Shown: in pieces, positions 42,036 to 50,790 of the stretch
Position numbering within the stretch: position 1 is the first letter of the stretch
Layout: the number at the start of each line of letters is the position of its first letter
Assembly: GCA_043421945.1 (NCBI GenBank)
Contig: JBHOGO010000013.1
Span: 13,636 to 77,635 of the forward strand
Source of the DNA: Thaumasiovibrio sp043421945
GTDB lineage: Bacteria; Pseudomonadota; Gammaproteobacteria; Enterobacterales; Vibrionaceae
Direction of reading: 5' to 3'
DNA length: 64,000 nt
Program-made: the position numbers and the translations under genes
The notes under the pieces: generated by a model
The model's input: the letters and a program-made list of their open reading frames with translations, nothing else
Told to the model about the DNA's origin: nothing
Databases searched by the model: none

Positions 42036-42125
42036 TTATCTTACGCCTGCTCGCCCCCGTTGCGGTGATAGAATCACCACAATAAGCTCAATAATGAGGA
42101 CGCGTAACTTGGCAGTAAAGTGCAT
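42036..42125 (-). CDS. ilvL: ilv operon leader peptide
   Basis: A 29-codon frame, ATG at 42125 and TAA at 42036-42038, not long enough for ordinary gene calling. It begins MHFTAKLRVLIIELIVVILS; in residues 7-19, nine of thirteen are Leu, Ile or Val, and it ends in a basic PQRGRAGVR tail. In the E. coli operon, ribosome stalling at such codons when the charged tRNAs are scarce prevents formation of the terminator that follows; the same layout here makes this mechanism very likely. The ribosome-binding site is weak. Confidence 0.85.
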   Translation of the reverse strand: MHFTAKLRVLIIELIVVILSPQRGRAGVR

Positions 42126-42302
42126 TGACTGTCTATCCAGTAAAATTGGTTAAAAACGCTATTTTTATGTAGCTGTGTTGCTTCTCTCTAGGAGTAACAC
42201 AGACATAGGTCACATGACAAGTAAAAAGTGAAAAAAACTTGTGCGGTATGAGGTCTGATTTCGTTAACCCTGTGTGTTTGGTTTGTAATATTTGCGAGGT
42301 AA

Positions 42303-43840
42303 ATGAACGAGATGTCATTGGCAATTGTTCATAGTAGGGCGTGTGTTGGTGTGAGTGCACCAGAGGTGACGGTAGAGGTTCATATTAGTAATGGAATGCC
42401 AGCGTTTCAATTGGTCGGGCTACCAGAAACAACCGTCAAGGAAGCAAAAGATCGGGTGAGAAGCGCCATTATTAATGCCAACTTTGAATTTCCCGCAAGG
42501 CGTATCACTGTAAACCTAGCCCCTGCAGATTTGCCCAAAGAGGGCGGGAGGTTTGATTTACCCATCGCACTTGGCATTCTTGCTGCGTCGGCACAGATCC
42601 CTGATGTGCTTTTAGGCCGCTGTGAGTTTGTCGGAGAGCTTGCTCTTTCTGGTGAGCTAAGAGGTGTTAAAGGGGTATTACCTGCTGCGGTAGCCGCATT
42701 AGGTCGGCAACGTACTTTGGTGGTTCCTGATTGTAATGCGAGTCAAGCGGCATTAGTGGGTAAAGGCGAGCACAAATCAGCGCCGAGCTTACTGTCAGTC
42801 TGCGGTTATTTGGCGGGGCAGCAAGCGTTATCTCTCTTTGAGTCGCCACATCGATTCGCTGAGGCTGATGTACTACCCGACAGAGATCTGCAAGATATCA
42901 TTGGGCAGCAACAAGGCAAGCGTGGTTTAGAGATCGCAGCCGCTGGTGGACACAATTTACTGTTCATGGGCCCCCTGGGACAGGTAAAACGATGCTGGCA
43001 TCGAGATTATGTGATCTTTTGCCTCCAATGACCGTTGAGGAAGCGATGGAGACGGCTTCTGTTGCTTCTTTAACCCATCAGGACATTCATGAAGGTAATT
43101 GGCGTGAGCGGCCATTTAGAGCGCCTCATCACTCATCGTCGATGGCGGCGTTAGTCGGGGGAGGTTCGATTCCACGTCCTGGGGAGATTTCTCTTTCTCA
43201 TAATGGTGTTTTGTTTCTTGATGAGATGCCAGAGTTTGAACGTAAGGTGCTTGATTCATTGCGAGAGCCATTGGAGTCTGGTGAAATTGTTATCTCCCGT
43301 GCCGTGCAAAAAACGACATTTCCCGCGCGATTTCAGCTTCTTGGTGCACTTAACCCAAGTCCTACTGGGTATTATGAAGGGACGCAAACGCGCACTAACC
43401 CTCAAATGATTTTGCGTTATTTAGGGAAGCTATCGGGACCCTTACTGGATCGTTTTGATATGTCGCTAGAAATCCCTCTCTTGCCTAAAGGAACTTTGGC
43501 AAATGGAGGGGATCGAGGAGAGTCGACTGCGGTAGTGAAGGAACGAGTACAGGGTGCACGTGAACGAATGCTTCATCGTGCGGGGAAGGTGAATGCGCTA
43601 TTGGGGAGCAGAGAAATCGATGAGTTTTGTGCGTTAAGTCGTGAAGATGCAGCGTTTTTAGAATCAGCACTGCATCGTTTAGGGCTTTCTATCCGCGCTT
43701 ACCACCGAATTATTAAAGTGGCGAGAACCATTGCTGATCTACAGGGTGATGAGCACATTATGCGTACTCATCTTGCAGAGGCATTAGGGTATCGAGCGAT
43801 GGATAGGCTACTTAAACAGCTTTCTGCTCAGAGCGTGTAA
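42303..43840 (+). pseudogene. comM: ComM/YifB Mg-chelatase-like helicase, one-base frameshift in Walker A
   Basis: ComM is a hexameric AAA+ helicase that drives branch migration during integration of transforming DNA. Here the protein is split over two frames. The first (42303-43031) has the LonC-like N-terminal part (HSRACVGVSAPEVTVEV, ITVNLAPADLPKEGGRFDLPIALG) and breaks off at LLFMGPLGQVK. The second frame continues as MLASRLCDLLPPMTVEEAM through the rest (PFRAPHHSSSMAALVGGG, LFLDEMPEF) to a normal end. One more C in the run of five at 42971-42975 would restore GPPGTGKT and give 512 residues, close to the E. coli length. It is either a real mutation, a slippage-prone switch, or a sequencing error in a homopolymer. 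The rest of the gene shows no decay. Confidence 0.88.
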
Positions 43841-43849
43841 ATTAGGTAT

Positions 43850-44314
43850 TTACAGGGCTGCTTCGCTTTCAAGAATTGCCTGCTCTAATGCATCAATTTC
43901 ATTCTCAGAGAAAACTTGAACCCCTGCTTCGAGAAGGGCTTGTGTTGTCATGCCTTGCCCATTGATTTTGATACCAGAGAAGGTGCCATCGTATATTTTA
44001 TGGCGACCACAAGAGGGGCTATTTTCTTTCAGAACGGCAAAGCGAATGTTGTGTTGCTTGCAAAGCATTAATGCATGCAGAGCACCGCGATTAAACGCCG
44101 CACTGACATCATCACCGTTGATGGTCAGGATATGCCCGTCATTTTGTAGTTCAGCAGGTGGTCGAGGTGTCGTCAAACCACCATTAACTTCAGGGCAGAG
44201 TGGTACCCAGCGATTGTGCCATTGTTGGATAAGGGGGTGTGACGAAAGGTTGTCATTGCCATCGTATCTGACCTGCTCACCGAGTAAGCAGCGACTAATT
44301 AGTATTTTTTCCAT
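43850..44314 (-). CDS. DUF523 family protein
   Basis: A 154-residue protein of the DUF523 family, whose function is not established. Conserved cysteine-containing features are SRCLLGEQVRYDG at the N-terminus, PLCPEVNGGLTTPRPPAE, and ENSPSCGRHKIYDG with the SPSCG motif; the cysteines might bind a metal or cluster. It is convergent with comM (9-base gap) and upstream of nothing on its strand except comM's antisense. The family and not the role is certain. Confidence 0.88.
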   Translation of the reverse strand: MEKILISRCLLGEQVRYDGNDNLSSHPLIQQWHNRWVPLCPEVNGGLTTPRPPAELQNDGHILTINGDDVSAAFNRGALHALMLCKQHNIRFAVLKENSPSCGRHKIYDGTFSGIKINGQGMTTQALLEAGVQVFSENEIDALEQAILESEAAL

Positions 44315-44380
44315 TTAAATGACGTATTCCATAATATTATTATAATCCCCGCATGCGGGGGATACTTTTTGCCTAGCGAA

Positions 44381-44404
44381 AAAAAGGCCCTTAAGGGCCT
44401 TTCA
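44381..44404 (-). terminator. Terminator of dsbA
   Basis: On the minus strand AAAGGCCC-TTAA-GGGCCTTT is followed by further T residues (seven in all). It lies about 25 bases after the dsbA stop. A second GC-rich palindrome (TCCCC-GCATGC-GGGGA) lies at 44346-44361. Confidence 0.9.
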
Positions 44405-44428
44405 TTTCGATATTATGGAGAGTAAATA

Positions 44429-45034
44429 CTACTTTGTCAGTAAGTAATTGACTAATGCAACGTATTCTTCATTTGAGCGGATGTCGCCGGTAAGCACCTG
44501 ATATTGGTTGTTGACCACGATGGCAGGTACGCCTGTTAGGCCGCTATCAGTGAAGGCTTTGTTATAACGCTTCACCATCGAGTTAACGGCAAAACCATTA
44601 AAGGCGCCGTCAAACTTTTCACCATCGATTCCTTCATCAATAAAAATCTGACGAAGTTCAGCATCATTACGTGGTGCCTTATCCATTACGTGGATACGAT
44701 TGAATAAGACCGGTACGATACTTTCTTCTGCTTTTAAAACGACAGCCGTCGCATAGGCTTTACTCATCGACTCGCCCATATTTCCACCCATGAAAGAGAC
44801 ATGGTTTTTCTGGAATTTAGCGTTGTCTGGCAAGCTCTCTTTTACTTGCTCCATTAGAGGTTCAAAGCGGAAGCAGTGTGGGCAGTAAAAAGAGAAAAAC
44901 TCTGTGACGAGAGGAGACTTTGACTTCTCCAGTTGAGAGAGTACGTTGTAGTGTGTCCCTTCTTTGTAGTCTGCGGCGTATACCGACAGTGACATCACTG
45001 CTGCCGCAGCAAATGCCAACAATTTTTTCAACAT
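44429..45034 (-). CDS. dsbA: Periplasmic thiol:disulfide oxidase
   Basis: A 201-residue thioredoxin-fold oxidase that introduces disulfides into exported proteins and is reoxidised by DsbB. A signal peptide (cleavage near VYA at residue 20) is followed by the active site FYCPHCF with C51 and C54 and the cis-proline loop TGVPAIVV. NHVSFMGGNMGESMSKAYAT is the conserved helical insertion, close to the Vibrio protein TcpG. It follows srkA by 61 bases on the same strand, the order kept from Vibrio to E. coli. Confidence 0.96.
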   Translation of the reverse strand: MLKKLLAFAAAAVMSLSVYAADYKEGTHYNVLSQLEKSKSPLVTEFFSFYCPHCFRFEPLMEQVKESLPDNAKFQKNHVSFMGGNMGESMSKAYATAVVLKAEESIVPVLFNRIHVMDKAPRNDAELRQIFIDEGIDGEKFDGAFNGFAVNSMVKRYNKAFTDSGLTGVPAIVVNNQYQVLTGDIRSNEEYVALVNYLLTK

Positions 45035-45095
45035 ATAAGCTCCTTTTGAATGCGCTTGTTTTCTTATTAGATTTTGCTTAGCTTATCACGTCTCA

Positions 45096-46076
45096 TTACC
45101 ATTGAGGTGACAAGCTTAATGGTGGCTCTCTTAGTGCTGCTATCTGTTCTTTGAATGCAAGCACTTGCCCTTCCCAGTACCTTGCATCAGCAAACCAAGG
45201 AAAAGCGAGCGGAAAGGCTGGATCTTCCCAGCGTTTTACTAGCCATGCCATGTAATGCACCATACGTAGACCGCGTAAAGGTTCGATTAGTTGCAGCTGT
45301 TTTTTATCAAATGTACAAAATTCTTCGTACCCTTCTAAAACGGTGTCGAGCTGTGCCAGTTTATCGTGGCGTTCACCGTTTAAAAGCATCCATAAATCTT
45401 GGACAGCAGGACCATTACGGGCATCATCTAGATCGACGAAGAGCGGCTCATCACGCCAAAGGATATTACCAGGGTGACAATCACCATGTAGCCTCATCGG
45501 TTGCCAATCTGTATTCCACTGTTGCTCTATTTCATTGATAAGCATATCCAGATCACTGAAGAACGCAGTTTTGATATGATCGGGAATGAAGCCACTTCGC
45601 AGTAATGCTTCGCGTGGTTGGTAGAGGTATTCCTCAACACCGAGGGTAGGACGAGTTTGGAAGAGCTTCGTTTTGCCGACTTGATGAATACGGCCCATAT
45701 AGCGGCCAACCCATTCTAGTTGGTCAAAGTTATCGACCTCAAATTGGCGTCCACCAACGCTAGGGAAAAGTGTTAGGCGGCAGCCCTCATGATGATGAAG
45801 GGTCTTGCCGTTAATCGCGACGGGAGCAACTAGGGGAATTTCTGCATCGGCGAGCGATTGAGCAAATTCATGCTCTTCTTCAATCTGCTCGTCACTCCAG
45901 CGCTCTGGTCGGTAAAATTTAACGACGTAACGGCGACCATCTTCGGCACCAAATTGATAAACGCGGTTCTCGTAACTATTGAGAGCGAGGAGACCTGTTT
46001 CAGCACGGATACCAATGCTGTCTAAGGCGTCTAATTGACGATCCGGTGTCAGCTCTGAAAAGCTAAAGGATGACAT
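45096..46076 (-). CDS. srkA: Stress response kinase SrkA (YihE)
   Basis: A 326-residue kinase of the aminoglycoside phosphotransferase/choline kinase-like fold. The catalytic loop is LHGDCHPGNILW with the catalytic aspartate, and the metal-binding aspartate is in FVDLDDARNGP. The N-terminal lobe lysine is in YVVKFYRPERW. In E. coli this serine/threonine kinase counters stress-induced cell death and is cotranscribed with dsbA under Cpx control; here the order is the same. Confidence 0.93.
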   Translation of the reverse strand: MSSFSFSELTPDRQLDALDSIGIRAETGLLALNSYENRVYQFGAEDGRRYVVKFYRPERWSDEQIEEEHEFAQSLADAEIPLVAPVAINGKTLHHHEGCRLTLFPSVGGRQFEVDNFDQLEWVGRYMGRIHQVGKTKLFQTRPTLGVEEYLYQPREALLRSGFIPDHIKTAFFSDLDMLINEIEQQWNTDWQPMRLHGDCHPGNILWRDEPLFVDLDDARNGPAVQDLWMLLNGERHDKLAQLDTVLEGYEEFCTFDKKQLQLIEPLRGLRMVHYMAWLVKRWEDPAFPLAFPWFADARYWEGQVLAFKEQIAALREPPLSLSPQW

Positions 46077-46129
46077 ATATGAGTCCAGAGAAAAGAGTAT
46101 ATGGGTATCTTACACGGCGAAACCGAAAA

Positions 46130-46158
46130 TGAAAAAGGCGCATCTTGCGCCTTTTTCA
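46130..46158. terminator. Bidirectional terminator between ccoG and srkA
   Basis: AAAAAGGCGCA and TGCGCCTTTTT flank a short loop; A and T runs lie at both ends. It follows the ccoG stop by about 45 bases on the minus strand. Confidence 0.85.
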
Positions 46159-46200
46159 TTTTACTCATTGCTCGAAGGGTAGCCGTTACTCCCCTAATCT

Positions 46201-47649
46201 CTATTTGAGCTGGCTGATAAACCGACTCTCAGTCTTTATCGGGGAGATATCACCGTGATCCAAATTGGTTATTAGAAACTCAATATCGGTAATGGGGGAT
46301 TGAATATCTTGAGCTTTCATTCCAAGGCTGATTGGAAGGCTCTCAATGCCACCGGCTGAGACTTCTATTTCCTGTGGGCCATGCCATATGATGTTTTCTC
46401 CTCCCTCGACACTCAGGGAGTAGCGTTGGATTTGTTGGGATTTATTGATGATTTTTAAGGTATAAGTGTTTTCAGTGAGTCCGTCACTGTTGGTTTTAAA
46501 TAACTGATTTCGATCACGGATAACATCCAGCGCCATGGTTTGCACAGTCGTTAAACTAAAGATAAAGAGGCCTATCATGGCGATCATGATAGCGCCGTAA
46601 CCCACTAACTTGGGGCGCATTATCTCTGTTTTATGCCCGTTAAGCTTGTGCTCTGTGGTGTAGCTAATTAAGCCTTTTTCGTAGCCCATACGAGCCATTG
46701 TTTGGTCACATGCGTCGATACATGCCCCGCAGTTAATACACTCATATTGCAGCCCATCACGTATATCAATACCTGTTGGGCAAACTTGAACGCATAAATC
46801 ACAGTCAATACAGTCACCAAGCCCAAGAGCTTTCGGGTCGGCCTTACGCCCACGAGGTCCACGCTTTTCACCTCGGTCAGTGTGATAGCCAACGATGAAA
46901 GTGTCTTTATCGAACATGGCTGATTGGAAGCGTGCGTAGGGGCACATATGTAGACAGACGATAGAGCGCATCCAGCCCGCATTGCCATAAGTACAAAAGG
47001 TAAAAAAAAGCACCCAAAATGTCACGGCAAAAGTCGTACTGAAAGAGAAGAACTCAACCATTAGGCTTTTTATTGGAACAAAGTAGCCAACAAAAGTGAG
47101 CGCGGTGAATAAAGCCACCGCCAACCATGCGAGGTGTTTGAGAGCTTTACGCGTGATGAGTTTGGTGGTGAGCGGAAGACTATCTTGTTTACGGCGCTTA
47201 TTCGCGCTGCCTTCGAGCTTCTCTTCAAACCAAATATAGATAAAGGTCCAGACGGTTTGTGGGCAGAGATAGCCACACCATACTCGCCCAAAAAAGGTGG
47301 TCGCAAAAAACAGTGCAAAAGCAGCAATCATAAAGACGAGTGCAAGTAATGTGAGGTCTTGGGGCCATAGGGTGGTGCCGAAAAAGTGAAACTGTTGACC
47401 GGCAATATCGAGAAGGATCGCTTGTCTTTCTCCAAACGGGATCCACGGAGTGCCAAGAAAGAGCAACATAAAAAACCAGCCCATGTAGTTTCTTAGCTTC
47501 TGGTAAACACCTTTCATCGCTCTGACGTAAATACGTTCTGATGGATTGAAGCGATCTTTGTTACTTGATTTATGCGTACGAGGGTTAAAGGTTTTGACCT
47601 CGATTGGCTGTGCTTCGACGCCTTTGCTGTCGTTCTTATCGTTGCTCAT
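46201..47649 (-). CDS. ccoG: Cytochrome c oxidase accessory protein CcoG (RdxA/FixG)
   Basis: A 482-residue inner membrane iron-sulfur protein that takes part in copper reduction and assembly of cbb3 oxidase. Five to six hydrophobic segments occur (around 57-77, 93-113, 175-195, 205-225 and 345-365). GRVWCGYLCPQTVW is the membrane cysteine motif. Two ferredoxin clusters are coded by CIDCDLCVQVCP and CINCGACIDACD. The C-terminal part is the Ig-like FixG domain. It stands alone here, away from any cco genes visible in the window. Confidence 0.93.
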   Translation of the reverse strand: MSNDKNDSKGVEAQPIEVKTFNPRTHKSSNKDRFNPSERIYVRAMKGVYQKLRNYMGWFFMLLFLGTPWIPFGERQAILLDIAGQQFHFFGTTLWPQDLTLLALVFMIAAFALFFATTFFGRVWCGYLCPQTVWTFIYIWFEEKLEGSANKRRKQDSLPLTTKLITRKALKHLAWLAVALFTALTFVGYFVPIKSLMVEFFSFSTTFAVTFWVLFFTFCTYGNAGWMRSIVCLHMCPYARFQSAMFDKDTFIVGYHTDRGEKRGPRGRKADPKALGLGDCIDCDLCVQVCPTGIDIRDGLQYECINCGACIDACDQTMARMGYEKGLISYTTEHKLNGHKTEIMRPKLVGYGAIMIAMIGLFIFSLTTVQTMALDVIRDRNQLFKTNSDGLTENTYTLKIINKSQQIQRYSLSVEGGENIIWHGPQEIEVSAGGIESLPISLGMKAQDIQSPITDIEFLITNLDHGDISPIKTESRFISQLK

Positions 47650-47903
47650 GTTACTCCCATGTCCATGGATATGAACGTTCCTTATTATTACTGGAGGGAT
47701 TATAACTAATGTTTGTGTATCAAATTGATAACAAGTGCATAAAACTGAGGGAGCAACCTATAAACATGATATTTTTTTGTAGGCAGTGCAGCAGTACTGA
47801 GAAAGTGGCAAAAGGAAGCGCGATGAATCGGGGGAATGGAAAAAGAGGAAGTCGCTGGTGGCTGTTGACACCACCAGCATGAAATCTTTGCTATAGAAAG
47901 GGG

Positions 47904-48170
47904 TTACTTAATCACGCCGCGCGCTTTTAGAATCGCGGTTTTAAAGTCGTCTTCACAGTCCTTTGCTAGACCGGGAATCATTTCTTCCTTACCACTGTTG
48001 CGCATCTTAAGGTGGTAGATAAGTATGTCATCTGTGAGGTCTTTAAGTTTACCTTCATAGCCCGCTTCGTTGGCAAGTTTCACCAAGAACTCAAGCAGAT
48101 TAAGCTCGCAATCGTTTTGCCATTCAGGTTGAAGTAGTTCAATGAGTTCGTTAACGCGGTGATGTTTCAT
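47904..48170 (-). CDS. yihD: YihD family protein (DUF1040)
   Basis: A small 88-residue cytoplasmic protein of the DUF1040 family, function unknown. HHRVNELIELLQPEW at the start and LLEFLVKLANEAGY and DILIYHLKMRN are family-typical. In E. coli yihD also lies near srkA-dsbA; here ccoG separates them. The 250 bases between it and ccoG hold no visible gene or clear site. Confidence 0.92.
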   Translation of the reverse strand: MKHHRVNELIELLQPEWQNDCELNLLEFLVKLANEAGYEGKLKDLTDDILIYHLKMRNSGKEEMIPGLAKDCEDDFKTAILKARGVIK

Positions 48171-48267
48171 GGTTTTCTCTCTTAGGCTGATATCTTGATT
48201 TAGGTGTTTACCACCTTATTTTTATTAGGGGTAAAAATAACAAAGCAGAAAGGGAATAGCCAGAAAC

Positions 48268-48296
48268 AAAAAAGCAGTACCGATTTGGCACTGCTT
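48268..48296 (-). terminator. Terminator of an unidentified minus-strand transcript
   Basis: On the minus strand AAGCAGT (48296-48290) and ACTGCTT (48278-48272) form a 7-bp stem, extended by two G-C pairs beyond one mismatch, and six T residues follow. It lies upstream of yihD and so must end a transcript from the 48.3-48.67 kb stretch. Confidence 0.75.
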
Positions 48297-48313
48297 AATG
48301 TGAGATACATGCG

Positions 48314-48427
48314 TTATTTTGTCTCTTTTGCTGGTTTTGGAGCCTGGTGACGAGGAGCAAAACTGCTAGGACGAGCACGCGATGGACTGCGTGGGGTAGG
48401 CATGTGTCGAGCGGGTGTAGCATACAT
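48314..48427 (-). CDS. Possible 37-residue basic proline-rich protein
   Basis: A short frame starting MYATPARHMPTPRSPSRARP and rich in Pro, Ser, Arg and Ala, with six or more basic residues and few hydrophobics. It ends 18 bases before a good terminator on its own strand, which shows that something is transcribed here. The frame could start as far up as 48535. The upstream ribosome-binding site is poor (GAGAACC). It may equally be an untranslated small RNA. I recognise no family. Confidence 0.35.
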   Translation of the reverse strand: MYATPARHMPTPRSPSRARPSSFAPRHQAPKPAKETK

Positions 48428-48676
48428 AAGCCGATGGTTCTCTACAACGGGCAATCCTTGGCAACTAATATGAACTGCAAAGATACTGTGTTTGGATGAG
48501 ACCGTCCTATCTATGCAGTGATGATTTGTGCGCAATTTATCAGCAATTCTTTATCCCGTCGACAAAAAAATCATCATTTTTACGTCATATTACCCTGAGA
48601 TAATTTCAGCTAACACCTGTTCGCTGAAATGTGACATACTCAGCTGAGTCTTCACTCTATATTAGGAAGTTTTGTG

Positions 48677-49327
48677 ATGGATAAGCTCATGGCGGCATAT
48701 TCGAAGAAAGAAGAGATAGCCAATAGCATTACTCATGGCTTAGGGGTGGTTTTTGGTGTTGTAGCACTCATTCTGTTGACGATTAAGGCGGTTGGTCTTG
48801 ATGGGGATGCGCTATCTATAAGCAGCTTTGCTGTCTATGGCGGTAGTATTATTGTGCTCTATTTAGCTTCAACGCTATACCATGCGATACCGTTTGAGCG
48901 TACTAAACGCTGGTTAAAAATTTTTGACCATTGTGCCATCTACCTTTTGATTGCCGGGACATACACCCCATTTTTGTTAGTGAGTTTGCGAACACCATTG
49001 TCGATAACATTAATGGTAGTGATATGGGTGATTGCTGCTCTTGGGGTTGGCTTTAAGCTTATCTTTATTCATCGATTTGAGAAGCTATCACTGGCGACTT
49101 ATCTCATCATGGGGTGGTTATCGTTAGTGGCTATCTATCCATTAAGTCAGGCTTTGTCGTTTGATGGGATGATGCTATTGGCTGCCGGTGGTGTGACATA
49201 CTCCCTTGGGGTTATCTTCTATGTGATGGATCGCATTCCATTCAATCATGCTATTTGGCATGTGTTTGTTCTCGTGGGAACGGTTTTCCACTTTGCAGCT
49301 ATCTATGGGCACATTGATGTGATTTAG
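48677..49327 (+). CDS. Hemolysin III family membrane protein (PAQR type)
   Basis: A 216-residue inner membrane protein with seven hydrophobic segments. The PAQR-type metal-site residues are visible: SITHGLG near residue 17, STLYHAIP near 65, KIFDHCAIYLL near 82 and the last HAIWHVFVLVGTVFHF. The family includes YqfA of E. coli and bacterial hemolysin III, but hydrolase-like or regulatory functions are now considered as likely as lysis; the role is not settled. ATG 48677 has AGGAAG 7 bases upstream, so I prefer it to the GTG directly before. It is convergent with trkH. Confidence 0.9.
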   Translation: MDKLMAAYSKKEEIANSITHGLGVVFGVVALILLTIKAVGLDGDALSISSFAVYGGSIIVLYLASTLYHAIPFERTKRWLKIFDHCAIYLLIAGTYTPFLLVSLRTPLSITLMVVIWVIAALGVGFKLIFIHRFEKLSLATYLIMGWLSLVAIYPLSQALSFDGMMLLAAGGVTYSLGVIFYVMDRIPFNHAIWHVFVLVGTVFHFAAIYGHIDVI

Positions 49328-49337
49328 TGAATGGCTG

Positions 49338-50783
49338 TTATTCGCGCCAGTACGCGGGGTAGAAGAGAACCAATACCGTAATGATCTCTAATCGCCCCAT
49401 CAGCATAGCGAAGCTTAGTACCCACTTGGCAATGGCTGGAATAGCGGCAAAATTACCGCTTGGACCAATGATGCTTCCCATACCGGGTCCAACATTAGCA
49501 ACCGCGGTTATTGCACCGGATAGGCTTGTTGTTGCATCTAAACCAATGAGTGCCAGTAATAAGGCTGTTGTAATGACGGTGACAAAGAATACCAAGGTAA
49601 AGGCGATGATGGATCGCACGATACCTTCTGTGACTTTTTCACCGTTGTAACGCTGAATAAACACACCTGAAGGGTGGATCAACTGCATCATATGGCGATT
49701 GAACAACGTTATCGCAATTTGGAATCGAAACAGCTTTATCCCTCCAGATGTAGAGCCTGAGCAGGCTCCTGCCATCATCAAAAAGGCAAAGACAACGCTC
49801 ATTGCTGCCCCCCAATGAGTAAAGTCTCCTAAGCCAAATCCAGTGGTTGTGATGACCGAAATGACATTAAACAGCCCTACTCGCACGGCATCTAACCAGG
49901 TGTAATGGTTTTGATAGTGGAGACTGAATGCGACGATGGCGCCAACGAATAAAACCAGTTTTGTAAAACCGCGTACTTGGGCATCGGAAGTGATGGGACC
50001 GTGATCCTTTCTCTTTAGGGCGCGAATGAAGAGTAAAAAAGGGAGACCACCTGCAAACATAAATAGGATGGCATTCCAATGTGCCAAGTTGGAAAAGTGG
50101 TTCATGGAGCCATCGGACGTAGAGTAGCCACCCGTCGATAAGGTCGTGAGTGCATGATTGATGGCGTTGAAATGCGACATGTCGGCTGCAAGAAAACCAA
50201 GGTAGCAAAGAAAGGTGAGGCCAACATAGGTCTGGACGATGTGCATGGCGACTTGCTTAGTGCGAGGCGCGCTTTTCTCTGACCAGTCTGAAGACTCAGT
50301 GTGGAAGAGGCGCATTCCACCCACATTCAGTATGGGCAAGATGGCGACGCCCATGACGATAAATCCAATTCCTCCCAACCATTGCAGTAGTGAGCGCCAA
50401 AGAAGAATGCTGGGCGCCATGCTGTCTAAACCGCTGAGTACGGTAGAACCCGTTGTCGTGATACCCGACATGGTTTCAAAGTAAGCATCACTAAAGCTGA
50501 TATGGTTGATGAATACAAAGGGTAGCGCAGCAAAAGCGCTGGCAATCGTCCAGACTAGCGTGGTGATTAAGAACATGTCACGCACACCGAGCTTAAAAGT
50601 GTAGCGCCGACCAAAAGCAAGAAATACAAATGCGCTGCAGTGGGTTATTAAAATCGCACTACCAAACTCCCATAAACCATGGGTGGCGGTGGCAAACGCA
50701 ACCAGTGCCGGAATGTACATGAAAAGGGCTATCTTGGATAAGACAAGCCCAATCACAAAGAGAATGGCGGGTAGGTTGAGCAT
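49338..50783 (-). CDS. trkH: Trk potassium transporter, membrane subunit
   Basis: A 481-residue potassium channel-like subunit with the four-fold M1-P-M2 repeat. The four pore loops are readable: GITTTGSTVL, LSTGGYSTSD, ITTTGFGLGD and VANVGPGMGS, each with the selectivity-filter glycine. GSTSGGIKLFR is the gating loop segment. TrkA, encoded 7 bases upstream, forms the cytoplasmic ring that gates it with ATP/ADP and NAD(H). The operon is trkA-trkH on the minus strand. Confidence 0.96.
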   Translation of the reverse strand: MLNLPAILFVIGLVLSKIALFMYIPALVAFATATHGLWEFGSAILITHCSAFVFLAFGRRYTFKLGVRDMFLITTLVWTIASAFAALPFVFINHISFSDAYFETMSGITTTGSTVLSGLDSMAPSILLWRSLLQWLGGIGFIVMGVAILPILNVGGMRLFHTESSDWSEKSAPRTKQVAMHIVQTYVGLTFLCYLGFLAADMSHFNAINHALTTLSTGGYSTSDGSMNHFSNLAHWNAILFMFAGGLPFLLFIRALKRKDHGPITSDAQVRGFTKLVLFVGAIVAFSLHYQNHYTWLDAVRVGLFNVISVITTTGFGLGDFTHWGAAMSVVFAFLMMAGACSGSTSGGIKLFRFQIAITLFNRHMMQLIHPSGVFIQRYNGEKVTEGIVRSIIAFTLVFFVTVITTALLLALIGLDATTSLSGAITAVANVGPGMGSIIGPSGNFAAIPAIAKWVLSFAMLMGRLEIITVLVLFYPAYWRE

Positions 50784-50790
50784 CGCTCTG

